Source of the DNA: Gloeobacterales cyanobacterium ES-bin-313
GTDB taxonomy: Bacteria; Cyanobacteriota; Cyanobacteriia; Gloeobacterales; Gloeobacteraceae
Reading direction: 5' to 3'
Assembly (NCBI GenBank): GCA_014379585.1
Contig: JACMLN010000092.1
Location: forward strand, 1 to 64,000
Length of the DNA: 64,000 bases
The notes under the pieces are model-generated. The model was given only the letters and a program-made list of their open reading frames with translations, searched no databases and had not been told where the DNA came from. The position numbers and the translations under genes are program-made. Shown in pieces: positions 27,387 to 38,986 of this stretch (positions are counted from its first letter, which is position 1; each line of letters starts with the position of its first letter).

Positions 27387-28028
27387 TCAGCTATTCGAGC
27401 TATTGAGGTAGAGTTTGAGATCTCGAATGGCCGCACTCGTATTGCGAGTGTAAGCAATTTGCATACAGCGCGTGATGACGCTTTGCAGGTCAACGTCTGG
27501 GAAATGGCAGCTATTGTTTTGAAGTTGATAGATCTCGCCTTGGAGCTGATAAATTGAAGTCTTTTTATTTTTGTAGAGCCAAATCTCAGGAACACGATAA
27601 GGGAGATAATCCGATACATCAGAATAGCTGGTGACATCAATTTCGATCACTAAATCTGGAGGGGGATCCTTTTGCCAATCAATTTTGTTTTTGCCTGATA
27701 CGGCTTCCCAGTTGTCAATATAAAAACAATAGTCTGGTTCAATGCCGCTTTCTTCTGGTAAAGTCATCGTGATTGGGGTAAAGGCATCGTATTCTTGGTC
27801 TTTTTGATCCAACAGAGCTTTGACAATATCTGCGATGAGGTTGGCATCTCGACCATGTACAGCCAGTGGCGCCATTAGAAGAACTTCTCCATTTCGATAT
27901 TTCAGGCGCGGAATGGAGCTATCCCCACGCAGAACGCACAAACTCTGATAATCCTTCCAGGTTGCAGGCAACCGAACCACCGAACCTTCAGGTAATTGAA
28001 TTTGTTTAGGAGAAATAAGAGCAAACAT
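27387..28028 (-). CDS. Uma2-family (DUF820) PD-(D/E)XK nuclease-like protein
   Basis: A 213-residue protein of the very large cyanobacterial Uma2 family. The PD-(D/E)XK-like core is visible as IEPDYCFYI (near residue 98) and PPDLVIEIDVTS (near 125), followed by YRVPEIWLYKN. The biological role of the family is unknown; some members lie near mobile DNA or defence genes, but this one stands alone between an efflux operon and enolase. The frame is intact. Confidence 0.88.
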   Translation of the reverse strand: MFALISPKQIQLPEGSVVRLPATWKDYQSLCVLRGDSSIPRLKYRNGEVLLMAPLAVHGRDANLIADIVKALLDQKDQEYDAFTPITMTLPEESGIEPDYCFYIDNWEAVSGKNKIDWQKDPPPDLVIEIDVTSYSDVSDYLPYRVPEIWLYKNKKTSIYQLQGEIYQLQNNSCHFPDVDLQSVITRCMQIAYTRNTSAAIRDLKLYLNSSNS

Positions 28029-28151
28029 TGCTAGATCTTCCTACGGCAGCAGCTCATTGCAATGATAGCGGACTCTTCAGCCTTATTCAGCATTCGGCTC
28101 AAAGGCTTCTCATCCCCTATTCCCTGCCAGTTTGGAGGCTAAAGGAATTGA

Positions 28152-29516
<1,365 letters not shown>

Positions 29517-29531
29517 CCAGCCGAAGCGATC

Positions 29532-29570
29532 AAAAAGAGCAGATTCTCAGAGCGAGAATCTGCTCTTTTT
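29532..29570. terminator. Bidirectional rho-independent terminator between enolase and alpha-amylase
   Basis: Perfect 17-bp stem (AAAAAGAGCAGATTCTC with its complement), 5-base loop AGAGC, and T runs at the 3' side on both strands. It serves the two convergent genes. Confidence 0.95.
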
Positions 29571-29610
29571 GGCTGTACGCACAAGTTGCTTATAAATTCC
29601 GCGCAGCTGT

Positions 29611-31089
29611 TTACGTTGCAGGCACCCAAACAGATACGGATCCACCATTGCAGGAGAAATCTCCCCAGCCGTCTTCATTCGTAGTCACGTTTTCAGCTAC
29701 ATGTTCGGTGATATCGACATAAGTGCAATTTGGATGACCGACTTCCATCAGTTTGCTGCCGCCCTCGCCGTTGCTCAGAATAACGGCCATACCACCTGGA
29801 TGTTCTGGATTTCCTGAGCGCGTCCAACCGATTGTGCTGGGATGATCAAAGTAATCGAATTGCTCACCGAAGCCGTAGGTTTTGCGAGCAAAAAGAAACT
29901 TGTCAATGATACATTTATGGCTATCCATCCAAATCTCATGCTCATTGCCGTCGTTACCAATGTCTTTGTAATGTGCGCCATAGTAATCCCCGTAAAAAAT
30001 GCAAGGATAACCATCGCGCCGCAGCAAAATCAGGGCATAGGCTAAGGGCTTAAACCAGGGTTCAACGACGGATTCAAGGGATTGCAAAGGCTGAGAATCA
30101 TGATTTTCGGTCAACGTCACAGCAAGAGCAGGTTGGTGTTGGACAAGGGTATTGTCGAAGATTTGCCGCATGTCATAGTCTTCACCTTGTTGGCTAGCGG
30201 CATGAAAGTTGTAATGGAGTGGTGCGTCAAACAGGGAAACCTTACCATCGGTACTTTCAATAAAGTGGTGTAAGGCTTCGACTTCATATGACCAGTATTC
30301 ACCGACCGCGAAGAGATCTAGCTTGGCATAGTTGCGCACATGCTCTAGCCAGTCTTGGAAGAACTCTGCCGACACATGCTTCACTGCATCGAAACGAAAA
30401 CCATCAACTGCGGTGGTATCAAAGTACCATTCGCCCCAATATTTCAACTCTCCAACAACTTCTGGGTTGTCCATGTCTAAATCGCAACCCATCAAATAAT
30501 CAAAGTTGCCTTTTTCAAGATCCACATTGTCATCGAAGGACTTGCCCTTCAGCAAATACACCGCATTTTCTTCGGTGTTGTAGACATTATGATCGATGGC
30601 ATCGAAGTGCCACCAATGCCACTCCATCGTTGAATACTTGCCATCGCGCCCTGCAAACGTGAAGTGTGTCCAAGCTTTAATCATCTGGTAGTCGCCAATT
30701 GCAGCGGTACGTTCTTCCATCGCGAGCGGGGTTGCTTCTACTTCTTCTTCAAGATCTGCGCCCATCTTATGATTAAATACCACGTCGGCATAGACACGAA
30801 TTCCAGCTTTTTTTGCTGTTTTGATTGCTTTTAGGTATTCTTTTTTTGTTCCATATTTGGTGCGAATTGATCCTTTTTGATCGAACTCTCCTAAGTCGAA
30901 TAAGTCATATACCCCATAACCGACATCCATCCCACCACCTACACCTTTGTAGGCAGGGGGGAGCCAGAGCGAAGTAACACCGAGCTCTGCTAACTCTTCA
31001 GCATTTTCAATGACTTGATTCCAAAGGCTTCCATCTTCTGGAGTGTACCAGTGGAAATATTGCATCATTACGCCGTTGGGATCAGACAT
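29611..31089 (-). CDS. Cytoplasmic alpha-amylase, GH13 subfamily 5 type
   Basis: A 492-residue amylase without signal peptide, resembling the cytoplasmic AmyA of enterobacteria and liquefying Bacillus amylases. It starts with NGVMMQYFHWY. The catalytic residues are nucleophile Asp234 (GFRFDAVKHV), acid/base Glu264 (AVGEYW) and Asp331 (TENHDSQP), with region I at ADVVFNHK. It would hydrolyse internal alpha-1,4 bonds of glycogen or maltodextrin in the cytosol. ATG 31089 has AGGA 7 bases upstream. The gene is monocistronic and slightly AT-richer than its neighbours. Confidence 0.93.
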   Translation of the reverse strand: MSDPNGVMMQYFHWYTPEDGSLWNQVIENAEELAELGVTSLWLPPAYKGVGGGMDVGYGVYDLFDLGEFDQKGSIRTKYGTKKEYLKAIKTAKKAGIRVYADVVFNHKMGADLEEEVEATPLAMEERTAAIGDYQMIKAWTHFTFAGRDGKYSTMEWHWWHFDAIDHNVYNTEENAVYLLKGKSFDDNVDLEKGNFDYLMGCDLDMDNPEVVGELKYWGEWYFDTTAVDGFRFDAVKHVSAEFFQDWLEHVRNYAKLDLFAVGEYWSYEVEALHHFIESTDGKVSLFDAPLHYNFHAASQQGEDYDMRQIFDNTLVQHQPALAVTLTENHDSQPLQSLESVVEPWFKPLAYALILLRRDGYPCIFYGDYYGAHYKDIGNDGNEHEIWMDSHKCIIDKFLFARKTYGFGEQFDYFDHPSTIGWTRSGNPEHPGGMAVILSNGEGGSKLMEVGHPNCTYVDITEHVAENVTTNEDGWGDFSCNGGSVSVWVPAT

Positions 31090-31286
31090 GTTCGCATCCT
31101 GCACGAAGAAGTTTGTTAACTTATATTGCGGGATTCGTGCTACTTTCCAAATCTACCTTGCGGCATACTCCCTAGGTGTCGAGTCTCAGCCTTATGGATG
31201 AGTCGCAGCGGAAAACCTTTGCCGTCTAAGATTTTTCCTTTGATCCACATTGAGAGAAGATTTGTGTAAGTTTTTTCACTTGAGAA

Positions 31287-31359
31287 TGGAGGTTAGCGGA
31301 CTCGAACCGCTGACATCCTGCTTGCAAAGCAGGCGCTCTACCAACTGAGCTAAACCCCC
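31287..31359 (-). tRNA. tRNA-Ala (anticodon TGC)
   Basis: 73 bases on the minus strand fold into a full cloverleaf: acceptor GGGGGTT with AACCTCC (one G-T pair), D stem GCTC/GAGC, anticodon stem CCTGC/GCAGG with loop TTTGCAA, T arm AGCGG-TTCGAGT-CCGCT, discriminator A. CCA is not encoded. Confidence 0.97.
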
Positions 31360-31472
31360 GGAGCACCAGAAAAGGAGACAAACCTCTTTTCATTGGAACC
31401 GCTTTATTAGGATAATTGCTAAAGCCCCATGAGCGCAACGGCCAAATTCAGACACTGCGGAAAATAATATAG

Positions 31473-32315
31473 ATGGAACTCAACAGACAAGTGGTCGCTG
31501 CCTTTTATCAGTTTGTTAGCTTGCCAGACTACAAACAGCTGCGAGAAGTGGTGTTCCGCCTGTGTCAAGAACACCAGATCAAAGGCACAATCCTCCTCGC
31601 CGCCGAAGGAATGAACGGGACTATTTCTGGTTTGCGTTCTGATATCGATGCCGTGTTTAATTTTCTCCGTTCTGACCCGCGACTTGCTGACTTGCAACAT
31701 AAAACCTCTTTTGCCGAGGCACCCCCCTTTGATCGCCTCAAAGTCCGACTCAAAAAAGAGATCGTCACCATCGGGCTTCCAGAGGTCGATCCGCTTAAGT
31801 GCGTTGGCACCTACGTCCCACCCCAAAATTGGAATGCCTTAATCGCAGAGCCAGACGTGACTTTGATCGATACACGCAATAATTATGAAGTCTCAGTCGG
31901 TACCTTCAAAGGTGCGCAAAATCCCCAACTCCATACGTTTCGAGAGTTTCCTGAGTATGTGCGCACCCACCTCGACCCCAATACCCATAAACGCGTCGCC
32001 CTTTTTTGCACAGGCGGTATTCGCTGCGAGAAGGCAACTTCCTTCTTGATCGATCAAGGCTTCGAGGAGGTTTATCACCTGGAGGGCGGCATTCTTAAGT
32101 ATCTTGAAGACACTCCAACCTCCGAAAGCTTGTGGGAGGGGGAGTGTTTTGTTTTTGATCATCGGGTCACTGTCGATCAAAATTTGGCCGTTGGCACCCA
32201 TTCTCGGTGCCGCAGGTGTGGTGATCCCATCTCCCGCCACGAACTAACTTCTTCCCACTATCAACCCGGCATATCCTGTCCCCATTGCTACAGGATTGAA
32301 AGCGAGAGTTGTTAA
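31473..32315 (+). CDS. trhO: tRNA uridine(34) hydroxylase TrhO, rhodanese-domain protein
   Basis: The 280-residue product matches the YceA/TrhO family, which makes 5-hydroxyuridine at tRNA position 34 in an oxygen-dependent reaction. The N-terminal domain (about 1-105) has GTILLAAEGMNGTISG; the rhodanese domain (about 120-215) has LIDTRNNYE and the active-site loop FCTGGIRCEKA with Cys169 and Cys175. The C-terminus adds a Cys-rich CRRCGDP...CPHC segment, a possible zinc site. Its 3' end overlaps the 5' end of the following methyltransferase gene if that gene begins at 32296. Confidence 0.93.
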   Translation: MELNRQVVAAFYQFVSLPDYKQLREVVFRLCQEHQIKGTILLAAEGMNGTISGLRSDIDAVFNFLRSDPRLADLQHKTSFAEAPPFDRLKVRLKKEIVTIGLPEVDPLKCVGTYVPPQNWNALIAEPDVTLIDTRNNYEVSVGTFKGAQNPQLHTFREFPEYVRTHLDPNTHKRVALFCTGGIRCEKATSFLIDQGFEEVYHLEGGILKYLEDTPTSESLWEGECFVFDHRVTVDQNLAVGTHSRCRRCGDPISRHELTSSHYQPGISCPHCYRIESESC

Positions 32316-33114
32316 GGTATATGAAGCAACTTTGTCGGTAAACCCTGTGGTGCAACTGCCTTGGAATTTGTTTAGCTCCGAAGACCCAATCTTTGACATT
32401 GAAGCAGTTCCAGACGAATCAACTCAGCTTCAGAAAATGCGCACGCTCTGGGATGCGAATGCAAAGCACAACCCTTTGGTCTGCAACGATTTCTTCTGCG
32501 GGGGATTCCAAGAGCAGTACGAGCGCAATGGCCAACGCCTCGCCGACTTTCTAGCCCGAAAACTCCAGCTAGCCCCTGGAGCGAAAATTTTAGACTTGGG
32601 CGGCGGCAGTGGCCGCATCGCACGCTACTTAGCCCAAGGCTGCGAAAGCTATACTTTGGCGGATATTTCGCCCAACTTGGTTTGCCTTGCCCAAGCCAGA
32701 TTGCCCGAAAAAATCTTCCAATTCACTTGCTTGAGCGAAAACCGCCTGCCCTACCCAGACCAGAGTTTTAGTGATTGCATCGCCATTGATACAGTCATGC
32801 ATCTGCCTGAACGAACCCTCCGCGCGTATTTCAACGAAGTCGCCCGTGTCCTCACTCCTGGAGGCAAATTTTTCCTCACTGTTGGGGTCTCTCTAGAAGG
32901 ACCGACAGATATTCAAGCTGGCCGCTCCTTGATGCGCTTATTGAACCTGAAGCCTGTACCTGTCGGTTCACGGGTTGGTGCAGTGATGAATGCACTCAGT
33001 ACGGGAAGTACGCTCACGCTAAAACATCGCGGCAACGATTTTCCGAACCAACTCCCCATGATCGGCGTGCAGGCTCCTTTTTCGGGAAATTACTTACTTT
33101 TTGAGCGCACTTGA
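32296..33114 (+). CDS. SAM-dependent methyltransferase (class I)
   Basis: A 272-residue protein with a Rossmann-type SAM-binding domain: motif I ILDLGGGSGRIARYL (near residue 98), YTLADISP, then the post-I acidic region, FSDCIAIDTVMHLPE and VARVLTPGGKFFLTVG. The substrate is not evident. Start uncertain: TTG 32296 overlaps trhO by 20 bases; TTG 32332 or GTG 32347 in the same frame are alternatives. No ribosome-binding site decides it. Probably cotranscribed with trhO. Confidence 0.82.
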   Translation: MKARVVKVYEATLSVNPVVQLPWNLFSSEDPIFDIEAVPDESTQLQKMRTLWDANAKHNPLVCNDFFCGGFQEQYERNGQRLADFLARKLQLAPGAKILDLGGGSGRIARYLAQGCESYTLADISPNLVCLAQARLPEKIFQFTCLSENRLPYPDQSFSDCIAIDTVMHLPERTLRAYFNEVARVLTPGGKFFLTVGVSLEGPTDIQAGRSLMRLLNLKPVPVGSRVGAVMNALSTGSTLTLKHRGNDFPNQLPMIGVQAPFSGNYLLFERT

Positions 33115-33255
33115 TCTTCGCTTTTGAGGGCATGGATGACGATTCACTCGCCGCCAAGCGTGAGGTTTCGCTACACATAACCAAAGCTTAAACCACTGTT
33201 AACGAAGTGTCGTCTATTGAAACTTTAAAGTGTTTGAGGTTTCAGGGAGAGTGCG

Positions 33256-34611
33256 ATGAAAAGAACAATGTTGGGTTTAGGTCTTGCCCTCACCGTGGGC
33301 ATGTCTACCGCAGCACCGAATGCAATGGCGGTGGATCTGGTAGGGCGAGCAGTACTTCCAGCGGCAACCTTTTCACCTGGGCCGACTTCTGGGCAGTTCA
33401 TCACAACGGCCAATGGCCAGCCTGTGCCTTTCGTCAATTCTCAACCTGTACAAGGTTTTTCAGGTGTCTTGTTTGGCCCCAGATTTGGTACTTTCCTGGT
33501 GATGGTCGATAACGGTTTTGGCTCGAAAACCAACTCTGCCGATGCCCTGTTGCGCTTCTACTCGGTAAAGGCCGACTTTTTGACCCGTTTCGGTGGATCT
33601 GGCCAAGTGCTGCCTGTCGCGCTCGACACTGGGAAGACCTTGGACACATTTAGCGCCGAAAGTACTGTTCAACTCAATGACCAAGGCTTGAAGGCAGGTT
33701 TTTCAACCATTGCAGATCAGACGACCTACTACGCAAGTAGCACCATTGCCGTCGATCCGAACATCAAAAGCAATCGCTGGCTCACAGGTGCAGATTTCGA
33801 CTTGGAATCCCTGCGCAAAGCGAACGATGGCAGTTACTGGTTCGGCGAAGAATTTGGACCATTCTTGCTCCATGTCTCGGCGAGTGGCCAACTCCTCGAT
33901 CCGCCCTTTTCGCTCCCCAACTTCTTGGGACTCGGCACGCTGCCTTTAGTCCAATCACCCAGCAATCCGTTCTTGGGCACCAATACCCCGAACCTTCCAA
34001 ACTCTAAAGGTTTCGAGGGAATGGCGATTACACCCGACGGCTCCAAGCTTTACGCCATGCTCGAAGGCCCACTGACAACCGACACCAATCGCAATCGTCT
34101 GTTGATCAACGAATTTGACATCGGCACGAAGACTTTTACGGGACGGGTGTTCTACTACCGCATGGAAAATACTGTCGAAAGTGGTCAGGCGATTGGCGAT
34201 TTGACAGCAATTAACAACCACGAATTTTTGGTGATCGAGCGCGATAACTTCCAGGGAGACCCTAACAATCCTGCCGTCACGAATCCTGCCCGCTTTAAGA
34301 AGGTCTACAAGATCGACATCGATCAGCTCGATAGCCAAGGCTTCGCCCAAAAAGAATTGGTTGCCGATTTGCTCAACATCAACGATCCCGACAGTTTGGG
34401 TGGCAATGGTACGACCAACGGTATTTTTACTTTCCCCTTCGTGACCATCGAAGATGTCTTGCCCATTGACCGCGAAACGATCTTAGTGATCAACGACAAC
34501 AACTATCCGTTTAGTTCTGGCCGCACACCAGGGCAAGCAGACAATAACGAGTTTGTCTTGATTAAACTCGACAAACCGCTGCAACTTGACCCCCGCCTGC
34601 GTAAGCGCTAA
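33256..34611 (+). CDS. Exported esterase-like phytase-family protein
   Basis: A 451-residue secreted protein with a signal peptide (basic MKR, hydrophobic core, AMA cleavage near residue 25). The body fits the 'esterase-like activity of phytase' family, a predicted beta-propeller: FVNSQPVQGFSG, the VDNGFGSK motif, DFDLESLRK.NDGSYWFGEEFGP, KGFEGMAITPDG, FLVIERDN and TIEDVLPID. Known relatives hydrolyse phosphate or other esters; the actual substrate is unknown. GGGAG precedes the ATG. It stands alone. Confidence 0.85.
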   Translation: MKRTMLGLGLALTVGMSTAAPNAMAVDLVGRAVLPAATFSPGPTSGQFITTANGQPVPFVNSQPVQGFSGVLFGPRFGTFLVMVDNGFGSKTNSADALLRFYSVKADFLTRFGGSGQVLPVALDTGKTLDTFSAESTVQLNDQGLKAGFSTIADQTTYYASSTIAVDPNIKSNRWLTGADFDLESLRKANDGSYWFGEEFGPFLLHVSASGQLLDPPFSLPNFLGLGTLPLVQSPSNPFLGTNTPNLPNSKGFEGMAITPDGSKLYAMLEGPLTTDTNRNRLLINEFDIGTKTFTGRVFYYRMENTVESGQAIGDLTAINNHEFLVIERDNFQGDPNNPAVTNPARFKKVYKIDIDQLDSQGFAQKELVADLLNINDPDSLGGNGTTNGIFTFPFVTIEDVLPIDRETILVINDNNYPFSSGRTPGQADNNEFVLIKLDKPLQLDPRLRKR

Positions 34612-34716
34612 TTCGATTTGAGCATCATTTTAATAACAGAAATCCCATCCCTGCGCGTAAGGGGTTTCTGGAAGTGGTAGAATGGTGTATCGGATCGTAA
34701 CGAGGGGTAAAAATAT

Positions 34717-35610
34717 ATGAAGACAGCCTGGCTGTTTCCGGGGCAAGGTTCTCAGCATTTGGGCATGGGTGCGGAGCTAGAGCACACTCCAGAGGCAGCG
34801 CCTCTGTTTGCTGAAGCGGAAACAATACTAGGCTGGTCGGTGGTTGAAATTGCCAGAGGTTCAAAAGCTCTTTTGGATCGAACGCTTTACACCCAACCTG
34901 CTCTCTTTACGGTCTGTGCAGCCATGGCTCAAGTGGCTCTGGCTAAAGGCGTTCCCTTGCCCAAACTCATTGCTGGACATTCCCTAGGAGAATATACAGC
35001 CCTCTGGCTAGCAGGGGTATTTGATTTTGGCACTGGTCTTCGCCTCGTTTCTGAACGAGCACGGCTGATGGACGGCCAACAGGCCGGAGCGATGGCTGCT
35101 TTGATCGGTTTTGATCGGGTTTTGCTTGAGAGTCTGTGTGCGGAAAAGCCCGGTGTCGTGATCGCCAACGACAATAGCCCCATGCAAGTCGTGATCTCCG
35201 GCACCCCTGAGCGGGTCGCGGAAGTCGGCGCTGCAAGCAAAGCGAAGCGCGTCATCCCTTTAGCGGTCAGTGGTGCTTTCCACTCTCCATTGATGACACC
35301 CGCTGCCACTGCCTTTGCCCAGGTTCTTGAACGGGTCGATTTTGCCCCGGCCAAAATTCCTGTGCTCTGTAACGTCAAACCCCAGTTACCCACCACCGAC
35401 CCCACCAAACTCAAAGCTCGTCTGCAAAAACAGATCGACCATCCTGTGCGTTGGCGAGAAACCATTCTGACGATGGCCGACATGGGAATGACTGAACTCA
35501 TCGAAGTCGGACCCGGCACGGTCCTCACCGGTCTGGCCAAAAAAATGGTTCCGAATCAAAAGCTAACCAACCTACAAATTCCAGCAGATGTTTTGATTGC
35601 CGTCGGTTAA
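34717..35610 (+). CDS. fabD: Malonyl CoA-acyl carrier protein transacylase
   Basis: Transfers malonyl from CoA to acyl carrier protein in fatty-acid synthesis. The 297-residue protein has LFPGQGSQ at the N-terminus, catalytic Ser89 in GHSLGEY, the oxyanion GQ pair and catalytic His189 in SGAFHSPLM. GAGGGG precedes the ATG. The other fab genes are not adjacent; typA follows 73 bases later on the same strand. Confidence 0.95.
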   Translation: MKTAWLFPGQGSQHLGMGAELEHTPEAAPLFAEAETILGWSVVEIARGSKALLDRTLYTQPALFTVCAAMAQVALAKGVPLPKLIAGHSLGEYTALWLAGVFDFGTGLRLVSERARLMDGQQAGAMAALIGFDRVLLESLCAEKPGVVIANDNSPMQVVISGTPERVAEVGAASKAKRVIPLAVSGAFHSPLMTPAATAFAQVLERVDFAPAKIPVLCNVKPQLPTTDPTKLKARLQKQIDHPVRWRETILTMADMGMTELIEVGPGTVLTGLAKKMVPNQKLTNLQIPADVLIAVG

Positions 35611-35683
35611 GCCACCATAGCCCCATCGGCAGTGATAGGATAGTAACGATTCTTAACTTAAGCGCACTGCTTACAGGTCACCC

Positions 35684-37492
35684 ATGGAAACTATTAGTCT
35701 GAGTCCCTCTCAGATCCGCAACGTTGCAATCATCGCCCACGTCGATCACGGCAAGACTACTCTCGTCGATGCATTGCTCAAACAGTCCGGCATCTTCCGA
35801 GAAAATGAAGTCGTAGAAACCTGCGTGATGGACTCCAACGATTTGGAGCGGGAGCGAGGCATCACGATTCTTTCCAAAAATACAGCCGTGCGCTACCGCG
35901 ACTATTTGATCAATATTGTCGATACCCCTGGCCACGCGGACTTCGGTGGCGAAGTGGAGCGGGTGCTTGGCATGGTTGAAGGTTGTCTTTTGATCATCGA
36001 TGCCAACGAAGGCCCGATGCCCCAGACCCGCTTCGTTCTGCGCAAGGCACTGGAGAAAGGACTAAAGCCGATCGTGATCGTCAACAAGATTGACCGCCCC
36101 CAAGCTGATCCCCACCGCGCCATCGACAAAGCTTTGGATCTGTTCATCGAATTGGGTGCTGACGACGATCAAGCCGACTTCCCGGTGCTGTTTGCCTCTG
36201 GGATGAGTGGCTACGCCAAAAACGAATTGGAAGATGAGTCGAAAGATTTGCAGCCACTCTTTGAGGCCGTTCTGCGCCATGTGCCCTCTCCCGTGGGCGA
36301 TCCTGCCAAGCCATTGCAGTTGCAGGTAACGACCCTCGACTACTCCGAGTACCTGGGTCGGATCATTATCGGTAAGATTCACAACGGCGTGATTCGCTCC
36401 GGCGAAACCATTTCTTTGATTCGCGACACAGGCAAGATCGAGAAAGGCAAAGTCACCAAACTCTTTGGTTTCGACGGATTGAGCCGCATCGAACTGCCTA
36501 GTGCAAGTGCTGGCAACATCGTCGCCGTCGCTGGATTTGCCGATGCCACCATCGGTGAAACCCTCGCTTCTCTGGAGCATCCCGAAGCTCTGCCACTGAT
36601 TCGGGTCGATGAACCGACTTTGCAGATGACGTTCTCGGTCAACGATTCACCCTTCGCCGGACAAGAAGGCAAGTTCGTCACCAGCCGCAAGCTACGGGAA
36701 CGCCTCTTCAAAGAGCTAGAAACGAACGTTTCTTTGCGGGTTGAAGAAACCGATTCCCCAGATCGCTTCCAAGTCTCTGGGCGCGGCGAATTGCACTTGG
36801 GCATCTTGATCGAAACCATGCGCCGCGAAGGATATGAGTTCCAAGTTTCTAAGCCACGGGTCATCTTCCGCCAGGTTGATGGTCATATCTACGAACCCTT
36901 CGAACTGCTTGTCCTCGACGTTCCCGACGACGCAGCCGGTGGCTGTATCGAAAACTTGGGTCGCCGCCGCGCCGAAATGCAGAACATGCAAGCCTTCGGC
37001 AACGGACGCACCCAACTCGAATTTATTATCCCAGCGCGTGGCTTGATGGGCTTCCGCTCCGAAAGTCTGCGCCTCACCCGTGGTGAAGGGATCATGAGCC
37101 ACTCCTTCCTGGACTACCGTGCTTCCACAGGGGAAATGGCCTCGATGCGCAACGGGGTGTTGATTTCCTTCGAAGAAGGCGATTCCACCTACTACGCCAT
37201 CCAAAACCTCGAAGACCGGGGTGTTTTCTTTATTACCCCTGGTACCCGCGTTTATGCAGGCATGATCATTGGCGAAAACAACCGCCAACAAGATCTTGAG
37301 TTAAACGTCTGTAAGACGAAGAAACTCACCAACATGCGTGCATCCGGCGGGGAAGAACTCGTCCAACTCAAGACCCCGATCATCATGAGCCTTGAGCGCG
37401 CCTTGGAGTATATCAACGACGACGAACTTGTCGAAGTTACTCCCAAGTCTGTGCGCCTGCGGAAGATGGCCAAAAACACAGCCCGCCGCTAA
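35684..37492 (+). CDS. typA: Translational GTPase TypA/BipA
   Basis: A 602-residue ribosome-associated GTPase. G1 is [10 protein letters not shown] (near residue 19), switch I is ERERGITI, G3 is [15 protein letters not shown]4 is NKIDRPQA; domains II, III and V and the BipA-specific C-terminal domain follow (for example [29 protein letters not shown]). BipA assists ribosome assembly and stress growth. A terminator follows the stop. Confidence 0.96.
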   Translation: METISLSPSQIRNVAIIAHVDHGKTTLVDALLKQSGIFRENEVVETCVMDSNDLERERGITILSKNTAVRYRDYLINIVDTPGHADFGGEVERVLGMVEGCLLIIDANEGPMPQTRFVLRKALEKGLKPIVIVNKIDRPQADPHRAIDKALDLFIELGADDDQADFPVLFASGMSGYAKNELEDESKDLQPLFEAVLRHVPSPVGDPAKPLQLQVTTLDYSEYLGRIIIGKIHNGVIRSGETISLIRDTGKIEKGKVTKLFGFDGLSRIELPSASAGNIVAVAGFADATIGETLASLEHPEALPLIRVDEPTLQMTFSVNDSPFAGQEGKFVTSRKLRERLFKELETNVSLRVEETDSPDRFQVSGRGELHLGILIETMRREGYEFQVSKPRVIFRQVDGHIYEPFELLVLDVPDDAAGGCIENLGRRRAEMQNMQAFGNGRTQLEFIIPARGLMGFRSESLRLTRGEGIMSHSFLDYRASTGEMASMRNGVLISFEEGDSTYYAIQNLEDRGVFFITPGTRVYAGMIIGENNRQQDLELNVCKTKKLTNMRASGGEELVQLKTPIIMSLERALEYINDDELVEVTPKSVRLRKMAKNTARR

Positions 37493-37510
37493 GTTCAACT
37501 GATTTCATCG

Positions 37511-37541
37511 AAAAAGCCCTGATGTTATTCAGGGCTTTTTT
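37511..37541 (+). terminator. Rho-independent terminator after typA
   Basis: 12-bp stem AAAAAGCCCTGA with its complement, 6-base loop and a T run, 18 bases after the stop. The symmetry means it may also act for the leftward gene that ends at 37578. Confidence 0.93.
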
Positions 37542-37577
37542 ATGGGGTATTTTAGCTGCGCGAAGACAATGGAGGCT

Positions 37578-38171
37578 CTAATTGCTGTAGCGTTCTTCGG
37601 CGAAGGGTTCACCTCGACGGTGATAGCCGTTCAGTTCCCAGAAGCCCAGCTTTTCGGTTTCGAGAAATTCGAGGCCACTGAGCCACTTGGCACTTTTCCA
37701 GGCGTAAAGGTGGGGAATGACGAGGCGCAGGGGGCCACCGTGGTCTTGCGCTAAGGGTTCGCCAGCCTGGAGGTAAGCAAAAAAGTTTTCGGGTCGCGCA
37801 AAGTCATTGAGGGGAATATTTGTGGTGTAGCCGCCGTAGCAGTGGGCCATCACGTGTTGCGCCTTCGGGTCGATCTGAATCTCGTTTAAAAAGTCCGTTA
37901 CTTTGACCCCAGTCCACTGCACATCGAGCTTGCTCCAGCGCGTGACGCAGTGAAAGTCGATGGTGAAGTTATTCATAGGCAGAGCCATAAATTGCTCCCA
38001 GGTGAATTCTTTTTCCTGGGCGAGGCCATGTACTTTCAATCGCCAATCTTCGCGCTCAATTTTGGGGGTGCGCCCGTAGGTCATCACCGGGAAACCGTTG
38101 GTTAGATATTGGCCAGGTGGCACACGGCCATCGTTCTCGTTCCGTGGCTTCTTAAAGAACTTACCGAGCAT
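37578..38171 (-). CDS. Sulfite-oxidase-like molybdopterin oxidoreductase
   Basis: A 197-residue cytosolic protein with the SUOX molybdopterin fold: LKVHGLAQEKEFTWEQFMALP, then FHCVTRWSK with Cys75 as the likely molybdenum ligand, HCYGGYTTNIPL, and PLRLVIPHLYAWKSAKWLSGLEF. It lacks the heme and dimerisation domains of full sulfite oxidases and any Tat signal. Substrate unknown. Start: ATG 38171 is preferred over an upstream in-frame GTG (38192); neither has a strong ribosome-binding site. Confidence 0.88.
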   Translation of the reverse strand: MLGKFFKKPRNENDGRVPPGQYLTNGFPVMTYGRTPKIEREDWRLKVHGLAQEKEFTWEQFMALPMNNFTIDFHCVTRWSKLDVQWTGVKVTDFLNEIQIDPKAQHVMAHCYGGYTTNIPLNDFARPENFFAYLQAGEPLAQDHGGPLRLVIPHLYAWKSAKWLSGLEFLETEKLGFWELNGYHRRGEPFAEERYSN

Positions 38172-38341
38172 GATTTCACTTAGACACGCCACTCTTAGTG
38201 TAATTCGCTGTGCCTCGAAACTCTAAGGCTTAGAACCAAATTTGCGCATCCTAGGTTGATCGCAATCAGACATGGTTGATCATCGAGAGTGGGCAAATCA
38301 TGGTTTACCTCTACATTCGTGCATTACAGAACTAAACGCAA

Positions 38342-38986
38342 TTACTTGCAGGTCGTGCATTTGTGAAACAAGGCCATCCAATCACTTGCCCGTGCCGCAA
38401 TCTCTCCCCATTTCCCGCTTTGGACTTCCTGCGGGGGAGCGAGAGAGTAACCTAAGCCAACCGCCGCTGCTCCAGCTTCGAGATAGTCCAAGAAATTGTC
38501 CTCGCCGATGCCCCCAGTCGGCATCAAAGGAATGTCTGGAAACGGAGCACGCAGCGCTTTTAAATACTCAACTCCACCCACCTGGGTTACGGGAAAGAGC
38601 TTGATCAAGTCAGCACCGCTGTGCCAAGCAGTGAGAATTTCTGTGGGGGTCAAAGCACCCGCTATCGCCATCACTCCAGCATTCTGGGTCGTTGCTAACA
38701 ATTTCGGATCTGTGTGGGGACTGACGATAAATTTTGCACCCCAATCGATTGCCCGAAGCGCATCGTCCGGGGTAAGCACCGTGCCACAACCGACAAAGAC
38801 ATCTTTGAGACTAAGCAGTTCACCAATAATTTGCTCGGCTCCCGGTGTGGTTAGCGTGACCTCGATCAACCGAAATCCACCCGCAACAACAGCACGGCTC
38901 AGGGCAAGAGCAGCTACAGCAGAATCAGTGCGAACAATAGCGACTAGACGATGGCGAACAAAGTGTTCAAGAAGTGGATGTGGCAC
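38342..38986 (-). CDS. eda: 2-keto-3-deoxy-6-phosphogluconate aldolase
   Basis: Cleaves KDPG to pyruvate and glyceraldehyde 3-phosphate in the Entner-Doudoroff pathway, or handles 4-hydroxy-2-oxoglutarate. The 214-residue TIM barrel has Glu42 (IEVTLTTPGA), VGCGTVL and the Schiff-base Lys129 (GADLIKLFPV), with PTGGI near the phosphate site. Start is GTG 38986. Cyanobacteria with this gene can degrade glucose by the Entner-Doudoroff route; the dehydratase gene is not in the window. Confidence 0.93.
   Translation of the reverse strand: MPHPLLEHFVRHRLVAIVRTDSAVAALALSRAVVAGGFRLIEVTLTTPGAEQIIGELLSLKDVFVGCGTVLTPDDALRAIDWGAKFIVSPHTDPKLLATTQNAGVMAIAGALTPTEILTAWHSGADLIKLFPVTQVGGVEYLKALRAPFPDIPLMPTGGIGEDNFLDYLEAGAAAVGLGYSLAPPQEVQSGKWGEIAARASDWMALFHKCTTCK

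Noticed and set aside
36716-37291. Long minus-strand frame inside typA
   Set aside because: It is a shadow of a highly conserved gene with biased codon use.
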